A DNA stretch of 64,000 bases. Source: Starkeya sp. ORNL1. GTDB lineage: Bacteria; Pseudomonadota; Alphaproteobacteria; Rhizobiales; Xanthobacteraceae. The translations under genes were made by a program, and so were the position numbers. The DNA is taken from NCBI RefSeq assembly GCF_012971745.1, contig NZ_CP048834.1, forward strand, positions 4,464,001-4,528,000. The letters run 5' to 3'. Below, in pieces: positions 50,736 through 64,000 of this stretch. Every line of letters begins with the position of its first letter. Position 1 is the first letter of the stretch. The notes beneath the pieces are model-generated. The model searched no databases. It had not been told where the DNA came from and saw nothing but the letters and a program-made list of their open reading frames with translations.

Positions 50736-51407
50736 TCAGCCCACCGGCCATTGCGCCAGCCGCCATGCGGAATCCCAGAACATCCATTCGAGCTGGCTCG
50801 CCCGCGCATAGGCGGCATGCATCGCCGCGAGCGTCTCCGGCGCGGCTTTCAGGGCCGCGCGGTCGGTCGCCTCGATCGCGGCGCGCACCACCTCGTGGAA
50901 CTCCTCGCCGGCATAGGTATCGATCCAGGCGTCATAGGGGTTGGGGCGCACGGCGCGGGCGAGGATGTCGCGGCCGACCTCGGCATAGATCCAGAAGCAG
51001 GGCAGCACGGTCGCCAATACCACCGGATACGGCTCGGCATGCGCCTTGGCGACGAGGAAGTTCACATAGTGATCGCACACCGGAGACAGCGGAGTGTCGG
51101 TGAAATCCTCGCGCGAGATGCCGAAGCGGATGAAATAATCGTCATGCAGCGAGCGCTCCACCACCACGGCGTCGTGGGCGGCCCGGCTGAACTGCACGAT
51201 GCCCGCGGGATCGTCGGCCTTCGCCGCGGCCAGCGCCAGGGCGCGGGCAAAGGCGATGAGGTAGTGCGAATCCTGGATGATGAAGTGGCGGAACCGGTCA
51301 AGGCTGAGCGAGCCGTCGGCCAGCGCTTCGACGAAGGGCATGGTGCAAATGGCTTCGAACACCGGGAGATTGCGCTCCCAAGCGGTGGCGCTGAAGGTCT
51401 CGGTCAT
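50736..51407 (-). CDS. tenA: Thiaminase II / TenA family protein
   Basis: A 223-residue helical protein of the TenA family, which hydrolyses aminopyrimidine degradation products of thiamine (or thiamine itself) for salvage. Family landmarks are FRHFIIQDSHYLIAFARAL (about 42-60), the active-site Cys region ATVLPCFWIYAEVGR (about 128-142), DTYAGEEFHEVV (about 157-168) and a C-terminal SQLEWMFWDSAW with the conserved Glu. The ATG at 51407 gives MTETFSATAWERN, the normal N-terminus. No other thiamine gene or TPP riboswitch is seen nearby. An adjacent GntR regulator follows on the same strand. Confidence 0.93.
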   Translation of the reverse strand: MTETFSATAWERNLPVFEAICTMPFVEALADGSLSLDRFRHFIIQDSHYLIAFARALALAAAKADDPAGIVQFSRAAHDAVVVERSLHDDYFIRFGISREDFTDTPLSPVCDHYVNFLVAKAHAEPYPVVLATVLPCFWIYAEVGRDILARAVRPNPYDAWIDTYAGEEFHEVVRAAIEATDRAALKAAPETLAAMHAAYARASQLEWMFWDSAWRLAQWPVG

Positions 51408-51426
51408 GGCTTCCGGGCTCCACATA

Positions 51427-51451
51427 AGCAAAGGGCCGCCAGCGGCGGCCC
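51427..51451 (-). terminator. Rho-independent terminator after atpC
   Basis: On the minus strand an eight-base-pair stem GGGCCGCC / GGCGGCCC with a three-base loop is followed by TTTGCTTAT. It lies 26-50 bases after the atpC stop and should end the atpHAGDC transcript; tenA starts just beyond. Confidence 0.82.
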
Positions 51452-51476
51452 CTCGGTCGTCAGGAATTCGCGGTCG

Positions 51477-51914
51477 TCAGGAAACTCCAAGCCGCTCAAT
51501 GCGCACGGAGTGCGCGTCCGCTTCGATGGCGGCGGCGGTCGTCTTCAGCGCGTCGAGATAGCTCGTCGCCCTCAGCATGGCGGCGTCGCCCTTGGCGTCC
51601 TCGACGTCTTCCTCGGCGTCCTTGATCATCTGCGCGAGCAGCTCGTGCCTGAGCTCGGAGAGCGGCACGGCTGTCTCGGCGAGCACGGTGAGGCCTGCCG
51701 GATTGGCTTCGGCAAAGCCGCCACGCACGAACAGCTTCTTCTCCGCGCCGTCGCCCTTGATGGTGAGCACGCCGGGCTTCAGCGTCGAGACGAAGGGCGC
51801 ATGGCCGGCGAGCACGCCGAATTCGCCTTCGCTGCCTGGCACGATGACCTCGGTCACCGCGCCGGAATAGACGAGGCGCTCCGGCGAGACGAGTTCAAAC
51901 GGAAAGGTGGCCAT
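51477..51914 (-). CDS. atpC: ATP synthase F1 epsilon subunit
   Basis: A 145-residue subunit with an N-terminal beta-sandwich (FPFELVSPERLVYSGAVTEVIVPGSEGEFGVLAGHAPF, about 4-41, in part) and a C-terminal helical hairpin (about 95-130) that can inhibit rotation. Some alphaproteobacterial F1 enzymes use subunit zeta for inhibition instead; none is seen here. It is the last gene of atpHAGDC, 44 bases after atpD, and is followed by a terminator. Confidence 0.95.
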   Translation of the reverse strand: MATFPFELVSPERLVYSGAVTEVIVPGSEGEFGVLAGHAPFVSTLKPGVLTIKGDGAEKKLFVRGGFAEANPAGLTVLAETAVPLSELRHELLAQMIKDAEEDVEDAKGDAAMLRATSYLDALKTTAAAIEADAHSVRIERLGVS

Positions 51915-51958
51915 AGGTCCTCCAGAGGCTGCGTCAGGCTGCGTCGATCAGGAACGGA

Positions 51959-54300
<2,342 letters not shown>

Positions 54301-54324
54301 CCGAGTGCGTTCCCCGCTGCCTGA

Positions 54325-56408
<2,084 letters not shown>

Positions 56409-56722
56409 CGTGCCTCTCTCGGGCTGTCCGGGGCGATCCACGACCAACGCGGCGCGGGCTCACTCCCCAAGAATTACAAGGGTTTCAACCTGTCCGGGGG
56501 GTACTTTGAACCCCAACCCTCCGGAAGGATCGGCGGTTCCCTAACACGGCTTCCACCGTGCTGCAACACGATGAAGTGAGGCATTGGCGGGGGCAAATGA
56601 CGCAGTCTGGCGACGGCACCCGCCGTCACGTAAACTTCTGGCATGCCAGGGCATTGGGAAGGCTGCGGCGCATTGCTGCACCAAGGCCGGTCCGAGGCCC
56701 TGGTGCCCGGTATGAAGCCGGC
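56409..56722. other. Intergenic region between atpH and ccmB
   Basis: A 314-base gap that must hold the atp operon promoter (minus strand), though I cannot pick convincing hexamers. It contains two short hairpins: CACGG / CCGTG at 56545-56560, and a perfect GACGGC-ACCC-GCCGTC at 56612-56627, which could be a weak end structure for the ccmAB transcript but lacks a T-run. No gene was found, and in particular no ccmC. Confidence 0.5.
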
Positions 56723-57394
56723 TCAGTCTCTGGTGGCGCGCAGTGCCGCGGCGGCGGCGACCGGGCCGAGCACCATCGCGCCGACCGACAGGCCGGCCAG
56801 CATCAGGAAGGGCGTGCCGAACGGCACCGGCCCGGTCACCGCCGCAGAGGTAGCTGCGACGCCGAAGATCAGCACCGGGATGGTGAGCGGCAGCACCAGC
56901 ACGGCCACCAGCAATCCGCCGCGGCGGAAGGCGCTGGCGAAGGCGGCGCCGACCAGGCCGAGGAAGGTTACCGCCGGGGTGCCGACCAGCAGTGTGAGCG
57001 TCACCGCCCCGGTCGCCGCCGGTTCCAGGTTCAGCAGCAGGGCGAGGATCGGCGCGGCGACGACCAGCGGCAGGCCGGTGGCCAGCCAATGGGCGAGGCC
57101 CTTGGCGGCGGCGGCCAGCTCGACCGGCAGTTCCAGCATGAAGATGAGGTCGAGCGAGCCGTCCTCGGCATCCGCCGCGAACAGCCGGTCGAGCCCGATC
57201 AGGCAGGCGAGCAGAGCGCCGATCCACAAGATCGCCGGGCCGATGCGAGCGAGCAGCACGAGGTCCGGCCCGATGGCGAAGGGCGTCACCACCACCACGG
57301 CGAGGAAGAACACGACGCCGAGCCCGGCGCCGCCGCCGGCGCGCAGGGCCAGGGCCAGGTCGCGCCTCACCAGAGCGAGGAAAGAAGCGGTCAT
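56723..57394 (-). CDS. ccmB: Heme exporter protein CcmB
   Basis: A 223-residue membrane protein with six transmembrane helices, the permease of the CcmABCD complex for cytochrome c maturation, which releases holo-CcmE from CcmC. It starts MTASFLALVRRDLALALRAGG, the cytoplasmic leader, and contains the CcmB pattern FAADAEDGSLDLIFMLELPVEL (about 74-95, in part). Its ATG overlaps the ccmA stop (ATGA). ccmC usually follows at once, but here the next gene is atpH, 314 bases away. Confidence 0.94.
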   Translation of the reverse strand: MTASFLALVRRDLALALRAGGGAGLGVVFFLAVVVVTPFAIGPDLVLLARIGPAILWIGALLACLIGLDRLFAADAEDGSLDLIFMLELPVELAAAAKGLAHWLATGLPLVVAAPILALLLNLEPAATGAVTLTLLVGTPAVTFLGLVGAAFASAFRRGGLLVAVLVLPLTIPVLIFGVAATSAAVTGPVPFGTPFLMLAGLSVGAMVLGPVAAAAALRATRD

Positions 57395-58011
57395 GCCGCG
57401 CTCGCGATGATGGGCGTGCCGAGGCGCAGTTCCTGCGTCGTGCCGAAATCGAGCGGGGCATGGGTGGCGGCGACGATCAGGCCGCCGGAGGCGAGATGAT
57501 CGCGCGCGAGTGCGCTCACGCGCGCCTGAGCACTGATGTCGAGAGCCGTGGTCGGCTCGTCGAGCAGCCAGAGCGGCCGGCGGGCGACGATGAGGCGGGC
57601 GAGCGCAAGGCGACGCTTCTGGCCGGCGGAGAGCACCGCGACCGGCAGGCGGGCAAGCGCGGCGAGGCCGACTTCTGCGAGCGCCTCATCGACCGACAGC
57701 GCCGGGCTGCCCAGCACGGTGCGCCAGAAGGCGAGGTTCTCGGAGACGGAAAGCGCGGCCTTGTGGGCATCGAGGTGGCCGAGATAGTGCGCCTGCTCGC
57801 CAAGCGGGACATCCGACAAGCCGCCTTCCAGCCGGACCGTGCCGGCCTGCAGCGTCGCGAGCCCGGCGAGGAGCCGCAGCAGCGAGGACTTGCCGGTGCC
57901 GTTCGGTCCGGTCACCACCAGCGCCTGCCCTTGGTCGAGCGAGAAACCGAGATCCTGGAACAGCAGGCGGGAGCCGCGCGTGCAGGACAGCCCTTCAGCG
58001 ATCAGCCGCAT
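57391..58011 (-). CDS. ccmA: Heme ABC exporter ATP-binding protein CcmA
   Basis: A 206-residue ABC ATPase of the cytochrome c maturation system. Walker A GPNGTGKS is at 35-42; the signature is LSAGQKRRLALARL, the CcmA-specific LSAGQ form; Walker B is LWLLDEPTTALD. The ATG at 58011 gives the usual MRLIAEGLSCTRG start; the longer frame to 58050 adds an unrelated leader. Translationally coupled to ccmB by a four-base overlap. Divergent from acnA, an arrangement common in Rhizobiales. Confidence 0.94.
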   Translation of the reverse strand: MRLIAEGLSCTRGSRLLFQDLGFSLDQGQALVVTGPNGTGKSSLLRLLAGLATLQAGTVRLEGGLSDVPLGEQAHYLGHLDAHKAALSVSENLAFWRTVLGSPALSVDEALAEVGLAALARLPVAVLSAGQKRRLALARLIVARRPLWLLDEPTTALDISAQARVSALARDHLASGGLIVAATHAPLDFGTTQELRLGTPIIASAA

Positions 58012-58244
58012 GGTGTCCCCAAATGGTGCTCGCTTCGGCGCCCCAACCACACGTTGCGGCGCACTATTTGCCCTCGCACTGCATCATCCCTCTATGATCG
58101 CCGTTTGAAATCGCTCTATAAAGAAAACCGAACGACGTACCGTCCCATGGCAGGAAGCCCTGCGAGCTATAGCCCGCGGCTCCGTCCTGTCCAAGTTCCG
58201 GCGGTATGCCGATGGCGCCATTCCTAATTCGGGGACGTGTTTCC

Positions 58245-60926
<2,682 letters not shown>

Positions 60927-60941
60927 CCGTAACGGACCCGG

Positions 60942-60960
60942 GCGGGCGCGTTGCGCCCGC
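60942..60960 (+). terminator. Possible terminator hairpin after acnA
   Basis: A perfect eight-base stem GCGGGCGC / GCGCCCGC with a three-base loop, 15 bases after the acnA stop. It is followed by TCACTCTTCC rather than a T-run, so intrinsic termination would be weak. Confidence 0.4.
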
Positions 60961-61071
60961 TCACTCTTCCGTGCGGAGCGACACCCGAATGTGACTGGTG
61001 CCGGCTTCCCGCCCGTCCTATTGCCTTAACCCGGTCTTCGGACGGGTGCGCTGAAGGACGCCTCCAACATT

Positions 61072-61881
61072 ATGATTCATGTATTGCCGCGCCATCTGGC
61101 GCCGTGCCACATCGTCGTCATCGGCATCCTTCTGATCGTTGGCTTGCCCGTCGCGGCATTGGCCGAAGACGCCGTCGTCACCCCGGTGGCGGCGGGCATG
61201 CAGCCGGCCCCCCACGCGGTGCCGGCGCCGAAGGCAGTGGTGGAACTTTTCACCAGCCAGGGTTGCTCTTCCTGCCCGCCCGCCGACAAGCTGCTGGGCG
61301 ATCTCGCCAAGCGGCCGGACGTGGTCGCGCTGACGCTGGCGGTCGATTACTGGGACTATCTCGGCTGGAAGGACACGCTGGCCAAGCACGGCCATTCGCT
61401 GCGGCAGAAGGCCTATGCCAAGGTGCGCGGCGACGGCAAGATGTTCACGCCGCAAGTGGTCCTCAATGGCAGCGTGATGGCGGTGGGCAATGACGAGGAT
61501 GCGCTGGACGGCGCGCTAGCCTCGGCCGCCGTGCCGCGCGTGCCGGTGGCGATCGCCACCACAGACGGCAAGCTCGCGGTGAAGGTGGGCACCGGCACCA
61601 TGGCCGGCGCCGGCCATGGCGAGGTGTGGCTCTGCCCGCTGGCGAGCGACGTGACGGTGAAGATCGGCCGCGGCGAGAATGAAGGCTCGACCATGACCTA
61701 CCACAATGTGGTGCGGGGTTGGACGCGGCTCGGCGAATGGAATGGCGGCGAGGTCCGCTTCGAGACCGGCCTCGACGAAATCCGCGCCGATTCCATCGAT
61801 TCCGTCGCGATCCTGGTGCAGTCCGGGACGCAGGCGAGCCCCGGCACCATACTCGGCGCCGCGCTGGCGCCGCTGCCCTGA
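61072..61881 (+). CDS. DUF1223 domain-containing exported thioredoxin-fold protein
   Basis: A 269-residue exported protein: signal peptide about 1-31 (ending ALAED), then a thioredoxin-like domain with VVELFTSQGCSSCPPADKLL (in part), where Cys65 and Cys68 form a CxxC. DUF1223 proteins are common in alphaproteobacteria; their function is unknown, although the CxxC in a thioredoxin fold in the periplasm suggests a redox or metal-related role. WDYLGWKD and FTPQVVLNG are other family features. It follows acnA on the same strand. Cytochrome c maturation (ccmAB) is close by, but that link is circumstantial. Confidence 0.88.
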   Translation: MIHVLPRHLAPCHIVVIGILLIVGLPVAALAEDAVVTPVAAGMQPAPHAVPAPKAVVELFTSQGCSSCPPADKLLGDLAKRPDVVALTLAVDYWDYLGWKDTLAKHGHSLRQKAYAKVRGDGKMFTPQVVLNGSVMAVGNDEDALDGALASAAVPRVPVAIATTDGKLAVKVGTGTMAGAGHGEVWLCPLASDVTVKIGRGENEGSTMTYHNVVRGWTRLGEWNGGEVRFETGLDEIRADSIDSVAILVQSGTQASPGTILGAALAPLP

Positions 61882-61991
61882 GCGGCTGGTCCGACGTTCA
61901 ATTCAAGCAGGGAACCTGGCTTTACGCATGCGGTGCCGCTGAATCTCCGAGCCAAGCACGGGGAACGAGGGCCGGTCAGGATCATGCGCAC

Positions 61992-62020
61992 AAAAATAGG
62001 GCCGGCTGGGGAGCCGGCCC
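61992..62020 (-). terminator. Rho-independent terminator on the minus strand, no gene attached
   Basis: Read on the minus strand, a perfect nine-base-pair stem GGGCCGGCT / AGCCGGCCC with a CCCC loop is followed by TATTTTTG. No annotated minus-strand gene ends here: the region to the right is intergenic and then a plus-strand gene. This implies that an unannotated minus-strand transcript ends at this point. Confidence 0.75.
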
Positions 62021-62260
62021 GAGATTTCAATCGGGGGATTGAACCTACGCGGAACGATAGGCCGGCCCACTCAACGCCACGGGGGGCTGGGGGGCTGGGA
62101 AACCGGAGCGCTTCGCGGACCGGCCCAACGCTATGGTGTGAAAATGGCCTTGCGCGTTGGCGTTGCAAGGGCCGAAATCGGGCGACTTCATGATTTCGGT
62201 TGACGAGCGCGTGAGCTTACCGCGCGAATTCGCCGCCCTTTTACCCCGCTACGGCATATC
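61992..62260 (-). ncRNA. Candidate small RNA (structured, minus strand)
   Basis: The 479-base gap 61882-62360 has no convincing coding frame but is rich in hairpins. From the terminator going rightwards on the plus strand: TTCAATC-GGGG-GATTGAA (62026-62043), CCGG-AG-CGC-TTC-GCG-GA-CCGG (62103-62122) and CCGAAATC / GATTTCGG (62172-62199). A minus-strand intrinsic terminator at 61992-62020 and a possible minus-strand TTGACC -35 near 62271 bracket a unit of roughly 150-270 bases. It does not match tmRNA, 6S, SRP or RNase P RNA as far as I can see. The 5' end is a guess. Confidence 0.35.
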
Positions 62261-62360
62261 ACCCCGAATTGGTCAACAATGCCGCTTGAAGCCGGCCGGC
62301 CCGAGGACGATCATGACGGGTGAATGACGGCCCGTACCGGGCGCGACTAGGGAGGGGCCA

Positions 62361-62777
62361 TTGGCCGATATCGAACCCATAGCGTTTCACGCCGGGCGCC
62401 GCGAGTGGCCGGCGGAGCGGCCGCCCGAGAGACAGGTTGCGGACAGGCCCGCCACAGACAAGCCGGCCAGCGAGAAGATCCCCTGCGTGACTTTCGACCG
62501 CCGCGAACTCGACCGCATCCTTCACCTCTATGGACGCATGGTGGCGCTGGGCGAATGGCGCGACTACGCCATCGACTTCATGAAGGAGCGCGCGGTGTTC
62601 TCCATCTTCCGCCGCTCCACCGAGGTGCCGATCTACCGCATCGAGAAGGATCCGCGGCTCGCCCGCAAGCAGGGCGCCTATACGGTTGTTACGCAGACCG
62701 GCCTGATCCTGAAGCGCGGTCACGACCTCGCCCGGGTCATCGCGGTACTGGACAAGCCGGTACGGGCGGTGGGTTAG
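62361..62777 (+). CDS. DUF2794 domain-containing protein
   Basis: A 138-residue protein of a family confined to alphaproteobacteria and of unknown function. The first 40 residues are variable and charged; the conserved domain starts CVTFDRRELDRILHLYGRMVA (about 42-62, in part) and includes GEWRDYAIDFMKERAVFSIFRR and YRIEKDPRLARKQGAY. The start is a TTG at 62361 with GGAGGGG just upstream. It lies alone between the structured intergenic region and a family D repeat fragment. Confidence 0.88.
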   Translation: MADIEPIAFHAGRREWPAERPPERQVADRPATDKPASEKIPCVTFDRRELDRILHLYGRMVALGEWRDYAIDFMKERAVFSIFRRSTEVPIYRIEKDPRLARKQGAYTVVTQTGLILKRGHDLARVIAVLDKPVRAVG

Positions 62778-62822
62778 AGCCTGTTCCGCAAAAGTTGGAG
62801 AACTTTTGCGATCAGGTCGCAT
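62776..62822. repeat. Dispersed repeat, family D, copy 3 (fragment)
   Basis: AGAGCCTGTTCCGCAAAAGT then TGGAGAACTTTTGCGATC matches the first 45 bases of copy 2 at 29282. Only the hairpin part is present. It fills the gap between the DUF2794 and GNAT stops and could serve both as an end structure. Confidence 0.7.
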
Positions 62823-63386
62823 CTAGTCCGCGTCGCCCGGCGCGCGGATTGCCGCCTCGCCGAGCGGGCGCTGCATCAGCACGGTGTCGAGCCAGCGGCC
62901 GTGCTTGAAGCCGACCGCCTCCAACGTCCCTACCAGACGAAAGCCAAGGGCGGCGTGCAGGCCGATGGAGGCTGCATTGGCGCTGTCGCCGATCACCGCC
63001 ACCATCTGGCGGAAGCCGCGACGCTCGGATTCATGCACGATCGCACTGAGCAGCGCCCGGCCGATACCGCGGCCTTGGGTTTCCGGCCGCACATAGACTG
63101 AATTCTCCACCGTCCAGCGATAGGCCGGCCGCGTCCGATAGGGGCCGGCATAGGCATAGCCGAGCACGCCTTGGCGCGGATCTTCGGCGACGAGATAGGG
63201 AAATCCGCCGGAGATGAGCCGCGCCATGCGGATGGCCATCTCAGCATCGTCCGGCGGCTCGGTCTCGAAAGAGGCGGTGCCGGTGCGCACCGCATCGGCG
63301 TACAGCGCGGCGATGGCGGGCATGTCCCCGGGCTCGACGGTGCGGATGACGGGGGCGGTGGGGATCAGGGGCGTGGGCTCGTTCAT
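62823..63386 (-). CDS. GNAT family N-acetyltransferase (Pat/phosphinothricin type)
   Basis: A 187-residue acetyltransferase. IRTVEPGDMPAIAALYADAVRTGTASFE (about 15-42, in part) is the N-terminus typical of the Pat/YncA group, and the acetyl-CoA loop RPETQGRGIGRALL is at about 100-113. Homologues acetylate methionine sulfoximine, phosphinothricin or related amino acids; the native substrate is unknown. The ATG at 63386 is preferred over a longer in-frame reading to 63410. The next gene on the same strand is a LysR-type regulator 59 bases upstream. Confidence 0.88.
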   Translation of the reverse strand: MNEPTPLIPTAPVIRTVEPGDMPAIAALYADAVRTGTASFETEPPDDAEMAIRMARLISGGFPYLVAEDPRQGVLGYAYAGPYRTRPAYRWTVENSVYVRPETQGRGIGRALLSAIVHESERRGFRQMVAVIGDSANAASIGLHAALGFRLVGTLEAVGFKHGRWLDTVLMQRPLGEAAIRAPGDAD

Positions 63387-63445
63387 GACGGTTCTATAAG
63401 GGAAGCCCATCGGGCGCCAAAGCGGAGGATCAGATCTCCCGCCGG

Positions 63446-64000
63446 TCAGTGCGCCGATTTCTTCGAAACGCGCTCGATGAGCCTATCCAGCTGTGAAAGG
63501 AACAGCTTCAGGGTCGCGGAGGTATTCATTGTCTTGTAGCCGACCACGAGATCTATCGTCGGTGGGTGGCCACTTAGCGGCCGGCTTATGACAGACCAGG
63601 GCAGGAAGTTCTGCGCATAGGCAGGCAGCAGCGCCACGCCGCGGGTGGAGGCAACGAGCGACATGGCCATCGCCAGATTATCGACCTCGTGTTCGGTTGC
63701 CATGCCGAGGTCCAGCCGCTCCAGATAGGCGTCGATGACCAGCCGCAAGGCGGGGGCGGTCTTCGATACATTGATGAAGGTCTCTCCCTTCAGCTCATGC
63801 GGATCGATGGCGGCCTGCCGCGCCAGGCGATGATCGCTCGGCAATATGACGACGAGCGGCTCGGTCGTGACCACCTTGAATTCCAGTTCGGGGAAGCGCG
63901 GCTCCGGCCGCATGAAAGCGAGGTCCAACTCGCCGTCCTTCAGGGCGTCGGCGAGGTCGGGCGAATACCGGCTGGCAATGGTGACCTCCATATTCGGCAG
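63446..64000 (-). CDS. LysR family transcriptional regulator, C-terminal part (5' end outside window)
   Basis: At least 184 residues of a LysR substrate-binding domain, cut by the right edge of the window, so the DNA-binding part is not seen. Features are LPNMEVTIASRYSPDLADALKDGELDLAFMRP (in part), PLVVILPSDHRLA, and STRGVALLPAYAQNFLP, all standard for the periplasmic-binding-like effector fold of the aromatic-compound (BenM/CatM-like) subgroup. It ends in SKKSAH. Target genes probably lie beyond the window; the adjacent GNAT gene on the same strand is another possibility. Confidence 0.9.
   Translation of the reverse strand: MPNMEVTIASRYSPDLADALKDGELDLAFMRPEPRFPELEFKVVTTEPLVVILPSDHRLARQAAIDPHELKGETFINVSKTAPALRLVIDAYLERLDLGMATEHEVDNLAMAMSLVASTRGVALLPAYAQNFLPWSVISRPLSGHPPTIDLVVGYKTMNTSATLKLFLSQLDRLIERVSKKSAH

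Noticed and set aside
61698..62168. 156-codon minus-strand frame across the DUF1223 end and the intergenic region
   Set aside because: Overlaps a supported gene, shows no recognisable motif, and crosses the hairpins that look like RNA structure.
61990..62200. tmRNA, because of a T-loop-like GGTTCAATCCCC on the minus strand
   Set aside because: No tag-peptide codons of the ANDN type, no acceptor stem and no resume-codon context were found.

Overview
This 64 kb window is high-GC chromosomal DNA. Its gene content and order point to an alphaproteobacterium of the order Hyphomicrobiales, probably Xanthobacteraceae (Ancylobacter, Starkeya, Xanthobacter or a relative). The reasoning rests on atpHAGDC standing apart from the F0 genes, the glnK-amtB / aminotransferase / ftsK / lolA / xthA neighbourhood, proteins largely restricted to alphaproteobacteria (TIGR02302/DUF4175, DUF2125, DUF2794, DUF1223) and several families of dispersed palindromic intergenic repeats. 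The genus is an inference. No rRNA, tRNA, CRISPR array, prophage or insertion sequence was seen. Nearly all of it is vertically inherited housekeeping DNA.

Layout. 1-3.3 kb, minus strand: a cut rhomboid protease, a PduO-type cobalamin adenosyltransferase, and small membrane or stress proteins (HIG1, TspO, host-attachment family, BrkB/YihY). 3.5-10.6 kb, plus strand: proA, nadD, rsfS, rlmH, an EnvC-like factor, ctpA, a stub of a YibQ-type polysaccharide deacetylase, and rppH. 10.7-15.9 kb: a TetR regulator with a duplicated palindromic operator, followed by a two-gene RND efflux system. 16-22.9 kb: Lon-substrate-domain protein, a thioredoxin-TPR co-chaperone, two genes each broken by a one-base frameshift (a ProX-type deacylase and a class-I glutamine amidotransferase-like hydrolase), a GntR regulator divergent from a Trm112-like gene, a UbiH-type monooxygenase and tesB. 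23-33 kb: the nitrogen-sensing pair glnK-amtB, dapC-like aminotransferase, ftsK, lolA, xthA, lptM-like lipoprotein and lysA. 33-41.5 kb: TIGR02302 protein, hpt, ftsEX, a DUF218 protein, a small unknown, a ChaC-like cyclotransferase and a DUF2125 protein. 41.5-46.9 kb: an aromatic/histidine block (chorismate mutase, hisC, prephenate dehydrogenase) divergent from metX-metW, then an orphan Phd-like antitoxin. 46.9-51.4 kb: methyltransferase, DEAD-box helicase, infA, GntR regulator, tenA. 51.4-56.4 kb: F1-ATPase operon atpHAGDC. 56.7-64 kb: ccmAB, acnA, DUF1223 protein, a structured intergenic region that may encode a small RNA, a DUF2794 protein, a GNAT acetyltransferase and a cut LysR-type regulator.

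The genes mostly serve cell-envelope growth and division (EnvC, CtpA, FtsEX, FtsK, LysA, LolA, LptM), energy metabolism (F1-ATPase, aconitase, cytochrome c maturation) and amino-acid synthesis (Pro, Lys, Phe/Tyr, His, Met). I do not see an obvious new multi-gene system. The most interesting items are a possible minus-strand small RNA at about 61992-62260, the two frameshifted genes within 1.5 kb, the loss of the catalytic domain of the YibQ-like gene, the tandem repeat between the chorismate mutase gene and hisC, and four families of dispersed palindromic repeats.
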